DNA of 64,000 bases from Tachypleus tridentatus (lineage: Eukaryota > Arthropoda > Merostomata > Xiphosura > Limulidae). Shown here piece by piece: positions 53,673-64,000 of this stretch (position 1 is the first letter of the stretch; every line of letters starts with the position of its first letter). The notes beneath the pieces are model-generated. The model saw only the letters and a program-made list of their open reading frames with translations. It did not search any database and had not been told where the DNA came from. The stretch is taken from assembly GCF_004210375.1 (NCBI RefSeq), contig NW_027467782.1, positions 31,351,276 to 31,415,275 of the forward strand. Reading direction: 5' to 3'. A program made the translations under genes and the position numbers.

Positions 53673-55754
53673 TACGCAGGCAACCTTTTTCCAAAGTCAA
53701 GTTATGTTTTTAGAAAAACAAAATTTTCTTAACCTGACAATTTAGAAAGACAAGATTTCTATTTATAAGTTCCTCTTATATAAAGAAATTAATAACTATA
53801 TTTGGTTGAAAAAATAACATTAAATGTGGTCTAAAAATAATGTAGCGTATGTTTGAAATTATTCATACATTACCGTAAGCAGAATTACTGTAACAAACAA
53901 TATCACTTACAGTTTCCTGACTTGCGAGGTCTGTATCGACAAACTGCAGTTTATAACAACATGCAAGAGCTGTAAGCCAACAAAACCGAGTTCAGCCGAA
54001 TCAGTTGCTTTTCTATTGCTTTCAAGTAATCTTTGTACTTGAAGCCAATGCAGCGCCCTCTAGCATTGTCGTGTGAAATCAGTGTTTATTTCAACAAATC
54101 GGCAGTTTTGAGGAATAATGTTGTTTCTTGAGATGTAACCTAAGATACAACGTTGTTTTACTCTAATAGTAATAGAGGTCTTTAACCACAAAGCTAAACA
54201 TTGACCTATCAGTTATGTGCCCGCCACGGATTTCGAAACGTGGTGTTTAGCTTTATAATCCTTCAAATTTACATCTGACCGACTTGGGGGAGGAGAGATT
54301 TATTGGTAAACCTATGTTATGCTTACAGGGGAATCTAGTTAATTTAAAAATATCATAATCAATCTATATTTTAATGTAATAATTCGGGTGGGAAGCTTCT
54401 TTATACGTTTTAATCTGGATTTCGTATAATTACTTTAACATTATTGTCTTTATCACAACAACAGTTTTCAGTGTAGCTGTAATATGTTAATACCCTTAGA
54501 TACAAAGAAAAATTAACCATAGATACAAATGTTCGTTTTATTTGAAAACGCTGTCAGTTAGCGCATCCTTAATCCCCTGACTTTATATCATTATTCATAG
54601 GTACAGTACCTTTAAGTTTATTATATTTCTAATTGCTTTTTAGAGTGTTTTTCTTATGATTTATAAATTGTTCCTGAAGTATAATTAATTTTTACAAAAC
54701 TACACCTTTGATTCGAAGTTATATAGTGTTACAGTATGTAACGTTGGTTTTCATTCAGTCAATAGATTTGTTTTAGTTTATGTATCATAAGTGCAACAAC
54801 TGAAATGGTAACAAAAACACATGAATAAAAATTATATTTTGGTAATTATTTTATGAGTTTCATATGCCCTCAGCTCCTCAGAAAGTTAAATCTCACTCAA
54901 CTTTTTGTACAATGGGTTTTATAATAGTTTTAATTCTCTAAGTATAATTCTCATACATAAAAACACATAAATGTAAGTAAAATATTTAATTTAAAATAAT
55001 TTAAGTGTAAAAGAATGTTAACTTTTTAATTGATAGGTGTCCAAGTTTTTATTTGTGTGGCGGCAAGGTTGTATGAAAAGTGTGAATATAAATATTAAAT
55101 ATTTAAAATGTATTTAAAGTAATTATTGAAAAACAAAAGTATACATTTTATGACCAAGTATTTATGCTTCGGTTTAGCAGAAGAAAAGTTATATCTTCTG
55201 TGTTACGGTGCTTCTTTCTTTTTTTAAACAATCAGCAGGAATTGCCACTATATCATGTTAATTTAAGCCTGAAAACTAATGACAATTTGGAGCGTGACTA
55301 ACTGAGTAAGTTAATTTGGGGTCTACACTTTATTATAGTTACTTTATAGAACGAAGTTTTATAGTTGAAGAAGAATAACATTAACAGATCCATGCACTTA
55401 AAAAAAGGTATGTTAGCAAGTACTATTAACTCGACTGTGGTGGTAAATTAAAACCAGTGTTTAACCTTTTTCACTGACCCGTTTGAGAATCTAATTTGAA
55501 AGCTATGAATCCCCTCCCCAGAAAAAATCACATAAATACATACACAGAAAATAATGGAGGAATAAAATAAATATTTTTGCCCCCAGTTTACTGACTCCTT
55601 GAAGCCCTTTCATGGACCACCAGTTAACTGTTATGAACCTTCGATTTAAACAATGGTAGAGGCTGTGATATCAGTAAAATAGGAAACATAATTGACAGAA
55701 AACGTATATAAGAGGTATAAAATATTAATGTTTTAACATCTAAAAATAGTTGTC
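53673..55754. other. AT-rich stretch, no gene established
   Basis: At 53912-53969 a short segment is bounded by splice-like signals on the minus strand (TTGGCTTACAG before, GTAAGTGATA after) and is open, but nothing else supports it. A CTCF-core-like string (reverse complement of AGCGCCCTCTAG) lies at 54051-54062. Confidence 0.3.
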
Positions 55755-56240
55755 ACTACTGTAGTGTTGGAAGTGTTAGAAATAAAATTGATGGATTCAA
55801 AGCAGTTGTGGAAACAGGATTTTGATATTATGGGTATCACTGGGATTTGGTTGGATTTGAACAATTTTTATCACATTTTTCTTTTGAAATACCAGGTTAT
55901 GGATTATTTAGTAGAGATAGAGTATTGGAAAAGGGGAGGAATAACTATAAGGAAGGAGTGAATTTCACCTTGTTGAGTTAGAACATATTAAGAAAATAAC
56001 ACTGGGTTTGAGTGTTTGTGGATTTAAAGGGAAAGCCTTTTAACTATAATTTGTTATAGACCACTAATTCAGAATATGGAATTTTATGAGAAATTATTTA
56101 ATGAAACAGAATGATAGCTGAAAAAAGATATTACTATGGGATATTTTAATTTCAAGGATATTAATTGGAAATACTTTTCAGTTTGACAGTGAGGGGATAG
56201 GTTTTTGAAAATTGTTCAGAACACTACAAGAGAGTGTTAA
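55755..56240 (+). mobile_element. CR1-like LINE (second copy), endonuclease part
   Basis: Words NKIDGFKAVVETGFDIMGIT then GIWLDLN and IEYWKRGGI match the endonuclease of the LINE at 41.5 kb. The catalytic glutamate of the usual ITETWL block is lost (ITGIWL), and stops occur. Confidence 0.75.
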
Positions 56241-56463
56241 AGCACTTATATATTAACAGATGTTTCAATATAGAATACAGGAGATAAATATGAATGACAA
56301 TTATAAACAATGTTGAAAGTGATGTTCGTTGGCATCAATACAGGTCTGGATCCTTCTTATTTTGTTTCTAAACACTGCTGTCAGTTGCTGGCTTGAAATA
56401 GACTGAATGAATGCTGTTATTGCTGCTTTCAAAGCTGCACAGTGACTTTCTGAACACCCTGTA
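56241..56463 (-). mobile_element. Mariner-like remnant inserted in the LINE
   Basis: On the minus strand it begins TACAGGGTGTTCAGAAAGTC then ACTGTGCAG (terminal repeat) and encodes the transposase end SISSQQLTAVFRNKIRRIQT then CIDANEHHFQH. It is the inverted counterpart of 14047-14271 and is non-autonomous. Confidence 0.7.
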
Positions 56464-57529
56464 TTAGATTTAATATTAGCATCTGATGTGAATATGATAA
56501 AAGTTGAGTTTGGTGAGTGCTTAAGTACAAGTGACCATTGCATTATTAGGTTTGGGATTTTACTTCATGTAGAATTTAAGAAAAGAGTACCCCAATTACA
56601 AATATCAGAAAAATCCATTTTGATAGAAAGAGACATGATCTGGCTTCTGTAGTTCATGAAGAGTTGGGAGGAGATCTTGAATATGTGTGGGAAGCTTACA
56701 GAATGCTTACAGAACATGCATATTCACAACAGAAAACAATAGGGCAATGAATCAGAATAAACCAGTGTGGTTTAGTAAAGGTTTAAGAGGTTGTGTGAGG
56801 GATAAACATAATGCATTCATGAAATTTAAAATTACTGAAAATAGTAAGAACTTACAGGACTAAGAAATCAAGAGAGTTGGTTAAAAAGAAAATTAAAAGG
56901 GCAAGTAATACATGTGAATGAGGGTTGGCTCAAACAGTGGATAAGGAATTCTTTAGAAATATGATGGACAAGCAAAACATGAAGATGGGGATTGGGCCTC
57001 TTAAAAATTATAGCAAAAGGCTGAACTAAGAAGGTTATGAGGTGGTAATCTTATTACATTATATGAGTTCTTCAGTTGTTACAAAGAAATATACAGGTAT
57101 TATGCTTTAGCTAGAACACTTGATGTTTGGGGAATATATTGATGTAAAAGATATTTTAAGTTCTGAAATTGTAAGAAAAAAATTGGGAAACCTAAGAATT
57201 GATAAAACCTCTGGACCACACAACTTTTATCTGAGAAGTTTAAAGAAACTTAGATATTTTTATGTTGGAATACTAGCTAACATTTGTTTATAGGTCATTG
57301 AGTCATGGAAGAGTATTAAAAGATTAGAAGTTGGTTAATAGTAGTTCAATATTTAAAGGAGGTGATGAACATTGTCCAGGCAATTATAGGCCATTTAATC
57401 TTACATCAGTAGTTGGAAAGGTTTTTGAAAGGATGATTTAAGATGTATTGCAGAATCACTTAAAGCAGTTTGATATAGTGTCAGAGAGCCAGCATGGCTT
57501 CAGTAAGGGAAAATCTTTAATTATGATAA
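56464..57529 (+). mobile_element. CR1-like LINE (second copy), linker and start of reverse transcriptase
   Basis: Words LDLILASDVNMIKVEFGECL, STSDHCIIRF, NKPVWFSKGLRGCVRDKHNA, GPLKNYSKRLN, LRIDKTSGPHNFYLRSLKKL, KGGDEHCPGNYRPFNLTSVV, GKVFERMI and SESQHGFSKGKSLI follow in order with stops between some of them. Confidence 0.85.
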
Positions 57530-57660
57530 GAAACCCACTTGAAGTAAAAATGTATTCTCAAGAAGGTTAGTATGGGTGTTGAAACTTTGATTAAAATAAA
57601 GTACAGGTGACCTAAGGACGTTGAAAGGTTGTTTTGTACTTTGGTTAAACAAGACTTTTT
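57530..57660 (+). mobile_element. Penelope-like terminal fragment in the LINE
   Basis: AACCCACTTGAAGTAAAAAT, GTATTCTCAAGAAGGTTAGT, ATGGGTGTTGAAACTTTGAT and GTGACCTAAGGACGTTGAAA match the family's terminus. Boundaries are approximate. Confidence 0.7.
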
Positions 57661-58097
57661 CTTTAATTAAAATAATCTTCTGGTCTAATTTGAGGATGTA
57701 ACTGTGAGGGTTGATGAAAGAAGAATTTTGAATTTGGTTCACTTGATTTTCAGAAAGCATTTGATAAGGTACCTCGTAAAAGACTTGTTACAAAAATTAA
57801 GTCTGTGGATGTGAGGAAAATGTTATTAAGTTGGATAGAAAACTATCATGAGTGTAGAAAGCACAGAATAGTAATAAGTAGCTTCAGGTCTGACTGTGTG
57901 ATAGTTACAACTGGTGTGCTTCTGGGCTCTGTGTTGGGTCCTCTGCTGTTTATGACTGGTATTAATGATATGGACTGTGGAATGACTAATAAAAATTTAC
58001 AGATAACTTTAAGATTTTTGGGTTGGGTAACTGTACCAAAGATGCTGCAGACTTACAGAAAGATAATTTGATGCATTGAGTCATAACATGACAGATA
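57661..58097 (+). mobile_element. CR1-like LINE (second copy), reverse transcriptase core
   Basis: Motif A appears as DFQKAFDKVPRKRLVTKI across frames, followed by WIENYHECRKHRIVISSFRS, TTGVLLGSVLGPLLFMTGIN, DMDCGMTN and a decayed catalytic box (FTDNFK). Confidence 0.85.
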
Positions 58098-58367
58098 ATG
58101 TGTCTCAGAATGGCTGATATGAGTATTAGCACTGTTATTGATAAGGAGAGAACAACACTTTGACCTTCCTGAGTCACCTTCAGGTCAACAAAGAGAGTTT
58201 GCAACTGATTGTTACCGGACACATCTTAGGGACGAGAGTATAAATGGTATGGAATTGTAGGAGGCGTTGCAGTTGGATGTTAGGTTATTAATTAGTATAG
58301 GAATAAAGGTGTTCCATTCTGAGATGCATTTTTATTTCAAGTGGATTTCACATCATCATGAATAACA
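58098..58367 (-). mobile_element. Penelope-like 3'-terminal fragment with ~10-bp target duplication
   Basis: ACAGATAATG occurs just before the insert (about 58088-58098) and again at about 58367-58377. The insert contains TGTCTCAGAATGGCTGATAT, GAGAACAACACTTTGACCTT, CAGGTCAACAAAGAGAG, GGATGTTAGGTTATTAATTA and ends ATTTCAAGTGGATTTCACAT. Its coding sense is opposite to the LINE. Confidence 0.75.
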
Positions 58368-58377
58368 GATAATGTTT

Positions 58378-58685
58378 ATTCATAATTAAGGTGATGCATG
58401 TAGATTTTCATAATTCCAATTTAAAAACTGTGGTTGAAGGAAAAGATGTTGTTGTGATCACAAAATCACTTAAGTCATTTAAATAGTGTATTGTAGCCAG
58501 CAGTAAGGCTGATAGGATTTTGGGTAGCATCCATAGTAATATTGAATATAAGACAAGAGATATTGTTTCATTGTATAAATCATTCATACGGCCTTATTTA
58601 GAATACTGTACACACTTTTGGGCTCCATTCCTGAACAAAAATATTTAATTGTTGGAGAAGGTTCAGAGAAATGCTATTAGGATAA
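58378..58685 (+). mobile_element. CR1-like LINE (second copy), post-catalytic part
   Basis: Words KVMHVDFHNSNLKT, SKADRILGSIHSNIEYKTRD, IVSLYKSFIRPYLEYCTHFW, APFLNKNI and LEKVQRNAIRII are visible. It is interrupted by the Tc1 element at 58686. Confidence 0.88.
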
Positions 58686-59838
58686 TATACTTTTCAAAAC
58701 AAAGAAACGCAAAAGGGATATTTTTGTTATTTTAAAGAGAAATATATGTAATAACGTTACAAGCTCAGAGTATGTGATATAACACGTGTTAAAGCACTGA
58801 TTGTCAGACCAAAATGACGATAAAAGTTTTGCACTTTGAAAACGGAGGAAAACATCGGATTTTTTCGCCAAAACGCATGTGTGTCCAATAAATTTGTTTG
58901 AGAGATCTGCATGTTCTGCAAGTGCAACATGTGCAAAATCCCTATAAAAGTGACAGGTTCTCGGTTTCCATAGCTCAGTGTTAAGCGACCGACATGCAAT
59001 ACAGTTACGCCAAGACTGACTGAAGCACAACGCAACAATGCCATTGGTCGCTTGGAAGCAGGCGAATCTCGATCAGATGTTGCCAGAGCTGTGAATGTCC
59101 ACCCAAGCACCATCACAAGGCTATGGAATCGTCACCAACAACATGGATCAACTTGTGACTGTCCACGATCTGGCAGATCTCATGTGACCACGCCCGCACA
59201 AGATCGCAACATCCGGTTACATCGTCTTCGGGACAGGACCACCACTGCAACGTCTACTGCCTCAACCATACCAGGGCTGCGTAGGATTTTCGATCAGACC
59301 GTATGCAACCGTCTATGAGATTCTTAGGCCCCATGTGCAACCCATTATGGTGAACGTCAATGACAATTTTCAACATGACAACGCCCCTCCTCACACAGCC
59401 CGACTCACCACTGTCTTCTTGAGACACCACAACATCAATGTTCTTCCCTGGCCCTCCAGATCACCAGATTTAAACCCCATCGAACATCTTTGGGACGAGT
59501 TGGACCGACTTCTGCGATGGCGACAGACTCTACCTCAGCTTGCAGCAGCTTTGCAGGCTGAGTGGACAGCCATTCCACAGGATGTGATTCATCATCTCAT
59601 TGCTTCCATGAGCAGGAGATGCCAAGCAGTTATTGATGCTTACAGGGGGGATACTTGTTATTGACGTTGAGTGACGTTAAACTTCACCTAGTGAGCATGG
59701 ACTTTGCCTTTGCAGACTTTGGATGTTCAGCAGTTAATGTGCAAAGTTTCACACATGTCATACAGAACTACCCGGAATAAACTTGTTGACAATGTGTCTC
59801 GTATTTTGCCTTTTGTGTTTCTTTTTTTGAAGAGTATA
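58686..59838 (+). mobile_element. Tc1/mariner transposon, internally deleted
   Basis: The terminal inverted repeats TATACTTTTCAAAACAAAGA (then AACGCAAAAGG) and the reverse complement of CCTTTTGTGTTTCTTTTTTT (then GAAGAGTATA) are about 31 bp and nearly perfect, flanked by TA. The N-terminal DNA-binding region is open at 59052-59318 (GRLEAGESRSDVARAVNVHP, STITRLWNRHQQHGST), and the C-terminal catalytic part at 59335-59664 (FQHDNAPPHTARL with the second Asp, SPDLNPIEHLWDELDR with the Glu). Roughly 150 codons between them, including the first catalytic Asp, are deleted, so the element cannot move by itself. Little decay otherwise suggests a fairly young insertion into the LINE. Confidence 0.93.
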
Positions 59839-60115
59839 TATTGGATGTGGATTGTTCTGTGAGGAGAAAATCTCAAAATTTATTTCTCTGGATAGGAGAA
59901 AGGTGAAGGAGATTTGATTAAGGTGTTTAACATTATTAAGGGTGTCAGCAATATAGATCTATCAAAGGTTTTTGTGTATAACAGTGAAAACAATAAGGTA
60001 AGCAGTCATAAGTTAAAATTTTGGCAGTACTGGAGATGTTTGCAGTTTAGACAGTATTACTTTCCAAGAGGGTGGTTAGTGTTTGGAATGAGCCTATGAA
60101 AGAAATGATGTAAAA
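59839..60115 (+). mobile_element. CR1-like LINE (second copy), 3' coding end
   Basis: The thumb-region words GDLIKVFNIIKGVSNIDLSK, YNSENNKVSSHKLKF and LFSKRVVSVWNEPM-like sequence complete the element after the Tc1 insertion. Confidence 0.85.
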
Positions 60116-60869
60116 ATACATGATTAAATACCATAAATTTATACTGACAGATAAGTTGGAATATGTAAAGAACAGTGGAAAAGTTAGGAAATCCAAAAAT
60201 AGTGAATGAGATACATTTGACATATAATGTTAAGTTAGGGTTTGGGTTCTAAACAAATTCTAATGGCAAGGTTTTCATTGAAAAGCTCAACATAATCTAG
60301 GTTTCAAATGTTCTTTTTTTTCTTTTTTATGTTTTTTAAAGGAAAGATAAGTATTCTCAATTCTGAACAATTTATGGGAAGTTTTGGAATTGATTTCAAA
60401 CATATAGACGTGAATCTCTTGGTATGCAAGTCTCATGTTCAAGAGATTTTGTGTTTTTAAACTCTCACTGTTTTTGACCAAACTACAAGTTATTATTTAT
60501 ATGATACACTCTACTAAACTAGGTTATCATCTGTATCATGTATTCTGCCAACTGTAGGCTGTTATCCTTATCATGCATTGACAGAATATTGTACCAAGCT
60601 GTATGTTTTCAGGTATGTCATATATTTACAAGATATTCTCAGTTATGACTTTTGCTTGAGAAAACATATTTATGCCTATGTTAAGCCACCTGGGTTTATT
60701 CATCATAACAACCCTTTTTATAATAGGTGAAACATGCTTCTCCTAAATTAAGAGCCCTTTGTTTTTTCTGCAAATGTTTGTAGTTTATTATTTTTAAAAC
60801 TGAACTTTATTAATTTAAGAATATGTAATCATTTAATTTTTTTAATATCCATTTTCTTTATTTTTATAG
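60116..60869. other. AT-rich stretch before a candidate coding exon
   Basis: Nothing is recognised except the pyrimidine-rich acceptor tract at its right end (CCATTTTCTTTATTTTTATAG). Confidence 0.4.
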
Positions 60870-60898
60870 AAATAATTACAAAATCAAATTAGTGAAAC

Positions 60899-60954
60899 AT
60901 GGAAGAGAAAAATACAGAACAACTTTCAGAGCTTTCTGGCTTCAAGATTGACAG
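60899..60954 (+). CDS. Start-codon exon of a host gene, possibly DcpS-like
   Basis: The exon runs from 60870 (after a strong acceptor) to 60954 (before donor GTAAGTAG). ATG at 60899 opens MEEKNTEQLSELSGFKIDR, ending in phase 2. The LSGFKI stretch resembles the FSGFxLxKVL start of scavenger mRNA decapping enzymes (DcpS), which hydrolyse cap structures left after mRNA decay. The match is too short to be firm. Later exons are not visible in the remaining 3 kb, which are occupied by LINE and DIRS fossils. Confidence 0.4.
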
Positions 60955-61529
60955 GTAAGTAGAAGAAAATAAGATTTTGTGTATTATATTTCAGTGTTTT
61001 TCAGGTGTGTTTTGAATAATTTTTAATAGCAGAGAAGGCTAAACTAACACCAGTGAAGATAATTGTAAGAAATGTTGGTTACTAATTAGGAAAAAACATT
61101 TACATTTTTAATGCTTAAGTGCTTCATTAAATGTTACTACAGTGATTATTGATAAATGAATATATTGTTAAAATGAATGCAAGATCTGTTGAAAGATGCT
61201 TATCAGATGATTTAATAAAGTAAAGATTTGTTTTGTAGTCAACATTCATAATGTTTAGGGACAACAAGGGACCTGTTGGTTCATCTTGGCTGTTTCATCC
61301 TCTAAACTAGACTAAAAATATTAAATAAATAATTTTATAAATAAAAATCTTAAAGCTAGGCCCTTAACATTCATGCAGTTATCAAGTTAAACTTGCTTAA
61401 ATATACCTCTACAACATCCAACGCCCAGTCAGTCTGTTAGAAAAATAAAACATTCTTAGTGGAAGATAACTCCAACCTTGCCAAAATTCTCACCAGTAAG
61501 TATGGAAAAATGTGATGTATCATCATAAT

Positions 61530-61809
61530 CAATTCCCTTTACAATCCTAAACACCTCAACCAGTTCCCTTTACAATCCTAAACACCTCAACCAGTTCCCT
61601 TTACACTCTTAAACACCTCAACCAGTTCCCTTTACACTCTTAAACACCTCAACCAGTTCCCTTTACAACCTTAAACACCTCAACCAGTTCCCTTTACAAT
61701 CCTAAACACTCAACCAGTTCCCTTTACAACCTTAAACACCTCAACCAGTTCCTTTACAATCTTAAACACCTCAACCAGTTCCTTTACTCTTAAACACCTC
61801 AACCAGTTC
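61530..61809. repeat. Minisatellite of 31-bp unit derived from the LINE
   Basis: Nine units of about 31 bp with consensus CAGTTCCCTTTACAATCCTA then AACACCTCAAC. The later units shorten to 30 and 27 bp. Read on the minus strand the unit corresponds to LVEVFRIVKG of the LINE thumb domain. Confidence 0.93.
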
Positions 61810-61853
61810 TCTCTCTCTCTCTCAATCTCTCTCTCTCTCTCTTTTTTTTTTTT
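61808..61853 (+). repeat. CT microsatellite and T run
   Basis: (CT)n with one CAAT interruption, then 12-13 T, directly following the minisatellite. Confidence 0.95.
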
Positions 61854-63374
61854 CAAGGGAAAACAATATCAAAGATCTTGATCTATACTCATATGACATG
61901 CCCTCCATTCTAGGCACTAGTGATCCTCCTTTACAACAGTTTAAAGGTGAGGAGCCCAAAGTTGAATACAGTACTCCAAATGTGGCCTACCCAGTAATCT
62001 ATACAATGAAATTATAACCTCCTTTTACTTCAATATTTTGAAAACCTAAAATCCTATTTCTCTTACCACAAACAACAATACATTGCTTTGATGGTTTAAG
62101 AGACTATTACATCAGTATCCCTCACCTTTATTACATGGTTAAGGTTATTCTAATTTGAATTATAATTCAAGTTATGATAACCCACATGCACTATCTTGCA
62201 CTTATTATAATTTAAAACCAATGCCATTTATTTGTCCAATTCACTAAATTCATTTCACATTTCAAAATCAGCAGTATTTTCTTTACAGTTAGCAATGCCA
62301 AAGATTTTAAAGTTATAAGTAAAAATAAGTAATTCAATGACCATTTCTCCATCTATGTAATTTGATGTAAGTCAAAAAAGAGCAAAGGTTCTAAGATTGA
62401 GCCCTGAGGTAACATGTTTGTGACATTAATCCAGTTTGTCTAAATTCCATTTGTAACAATCTTCTGCCTTTTTTTGTGCTGCTGCTCTGCTATCGAATTT
62501 GTGCACTTCTCTCTCACATGTATAAAGATAGTTTTTACAAGTATTTTATTTGGCATCTTGTCAGATGCTTACTAAAAATTCAGATATATCCAAATCTACA
62601 TGCTTACATTCATCTACAAAAACAAATTTTTTTCAAAGAATGTTTGAAAATATTTAGAATTGTACTGCATAGTCAATATTAAAGGAAAATCTTGTCCTAA
62701 ATATCACAGACTAGTTAGTCTTACATCAGTTGTGGGAAATATTTTGGAATGTCTGATAAAAGATGGTTTGCAAAGTCATTTAACAATTTTTATTACCTCT
62801 CTTGAAAAGAGGAAGGAAGTTAGGTAGCTTCCAATCCATTGACACCTTCCCATTATTCAAGAATTTACAAAAGAAATAGTTGCAGTGGCTTACATGGTCA
62901 ATCCCTAACCTTTTTTGAAACCCTTGGGGAAATATCATATAGTCTAAAAGCCTTATCATTCATTTGTCTTATTTATTTCTTGTTAATGAGTTCAGAATTA
63001 ATGCAGTTATCTTCTTTGCACTTGTTTCTATCTCTCAACTATTCAAGATGATGAACTCTGCTCAAAAGTTGATTAATTAAAAACTAAAGGAAAAGTTGAA
63101 TAACTTGGTCATCTCATAATCATCAAATACAAGCTTTCCTATATAATTCCTCAAGATAACCCATTTGTGACGTTAATCCAGTTTGGCTGACCTCTATTTG
63201 TAACAACTTTCTGCTTTCTTCCATCTCGCCACTCTTCTATATAATTTGTTCACTTATCTTACACACCTATAGAGAGAGTTTTCCCAACCATTTTATGTGG
63301 CATTTTGTCAAATGCTTTCTGAAAATCCAGATGTAACAAATCTACACTCTTTCCTCAAGAGGTGATTCAAAACT

Positions 63375-64000
63375 TTGTCCCAGCAGGCCATTGAAGCTGT
63401 GATTATCTTTCTCTTGTTTATTTATTCCAAATTGTGTGTTGTTTCCAAAAGAACCAGATACTGGCAGTCTATCATAAATTTGTCCTGCCTCAAACAATTT
63501 CTCCATCTCCCAGGTTTTACTATGGATTCATTTGTAACCCTCAGGTGGGCGTTTTCTTCAGGCTTATGGGCGATCAAGATGGACATTGTGAATGCTTACT
63601 TACATATTCCAGTTGGTTGGCAATTGCAACCATATCTTTGGGGTGAGATATTAGTTTTGTATCTAACTTTTGGGTTTGCAACAGTCTCATATGTTTTTGT
63701 CAGGTGGTGTGAGCTTTTGCTCATCATCTCCATGTTTCGGGATGTGTTTTTATTATTATATGGATAACTGGTTGCTGTTTGCTTGTTTCAAACAGGAGTT
63801 TGCCCATCATACCCTTCAGTTGTTCTGGGAGGCAGCTCTAGTGAGTTGGTTAATCAAATTGGAGAAGTCTCTCTTTCAACCTACCCAGTATCTGATATAT
63901 TTGGGTGTTTTTTCAACACACATCCCAGTCCGACTTTGACTTTATTTAATGGAGCTATCAATTTACCATGTTCTTATTGCTCCATTTTTTACAGCTTTTA
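63375..64000 (+). mobile_element. DIRS-like retroelement reverse transcriptase fossil, cut by the window edge
   Basis: Plus-strand words fit the reverse transcriptase of DIRS/YR-type retroelements: LPGFTMDSFVTLRWAFSSG, LWAIKMDIVNAYLHIPVG, a YLTFGFATVSYVF block, then YMDNWLLFACFKQEFAHHT (catalytic region) and LIKLEKSLFQPTQYLIYLGV. The piece is broken, with at least one break, and continues beyond the window. The family call is by motif pattern only. Confidence 0.65.

Larger units (their letters stand above)
61255..63366 (-). mobile_element. CR1-like LINE, antisense, decayed
   Basis: Read on the minus strand the segment encodes, from right to left, DLLHLDFQKAFDKM (motif A, near 63,300-63,345), later reverse transcriptase words with VTNGL/KTGLTSQ-like sequence, and thumb words including LVEVFRIVKG (61.5-61.8 kb). 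Many stops occur. A short plus-oriented LINE piece (about 62,690-62,795; RLVSLTSVVG and LQSHLTIF) is inserted. The thumb segment has become a tandem repeat. Confidence 0.75.

Noticed and set aside
1-64000. CRISPR arrays, operons or prokaryotic islands
   Set aside because: The tandem repeats seen have no spacer structure, and the gene organisation is eukaryotic throughout.

Overview
This is an AT-rich animal nuclear DNA window made mostly of introns, intergenic sequence and layers of transposable elements. The organism is most likely a chelicerate arthropod, probably a horseshoe crab. I infer this from a tRNA-headed SINE of about 275 bp that occurs here in some eighteen whole or partial copies and that I recall as typical of horseshoe crab genomes, together with many Penelope-like elements, CR1-like LINEs and Tc1/mariner elements. 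No search was run, so the species assignment is an inference.

Host genes that can be supported: (1) a plus-strand gene at about 3.2-5.3 kb for an unrecognised secreted, basic, glycosylation-site-rich protein built from two nested internal duplications, with a likely short last exon; (2) a U1 snRNA gene on the minus strand at 17,640-17,803; (3) four minus-strand exons of PA2G4/EBP1 (29.5, 27.0, 25.1 and 21.9 kb) covering part of the C-terminal half of the protein; (4) two minus-strand exons of a sidestep-like immunoglobulin cell-surface protein (39.4-39.07 and 37.8-37.7 kb), the first with an in-frame stop; (5) a plus-strand start-codon exon at 60.9 kb that may begin a DcpS-like gene running out of the window.

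Layout: 0-3 kb, SINE clutter; 3-6 kb, the secreted-protein gene; 6-7.5 kb, one arm of a dispersed repeat whose inverted partner lies at 21 kb; 7.6-8 kb, a LINE reverse transcriptase piece; 8-12 kb, nearly featureless AT-rich DNA ending in a 41-bp minisatellite; 12.7-14.3 kb, a solo LTR, a SINE and a mariner remnant; 16.5-17.5 kb, two Penelope-like fragments in inverted orientation; 17.6-19.8 kb, an unusually GC-rich block with U1 and a retroelement ORF1-like frame; 21-30 kb, PA2G4 with intronic Penelope and Tc1 elements; 30-37 kb, old unclassified repeats, a Penelope fragment and inverted SINEs; 37.7-39.4 kb, the sidestep-like exons; 39.9-40.7 kb, a decayed ~65-bp satellite; 40.9-46.9 kb, a CR1-like LINE broken by a solo LTR and by an apparently complete hAT (Buster/ZBED5-like) transposon with an open 592-codon transposase; 47-53.7 kb, SINEs, Penelope pieces and a long-TIR Tc1 element that itself carries a SINE; 55.7-60.1 kb, a second LINE interrupted by a mariner remnant, two Penelope fragments and a deleted Tc1 element; 61.3-63.4 kb, an antisense LINE whose thumb-domain segment has been amplified into a minisatellite; 63.4-64 kb, a DIRS-like reverse transcriptase fossil cut by the window edge.

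I see no multi-gene operating system. The two most noteworthy items are the repeat-built secreted protein gene, which has the look of a multi-peptide precursor, and the intact hAT transposase nested in a LINE with a perfect 8-bp target duplication.
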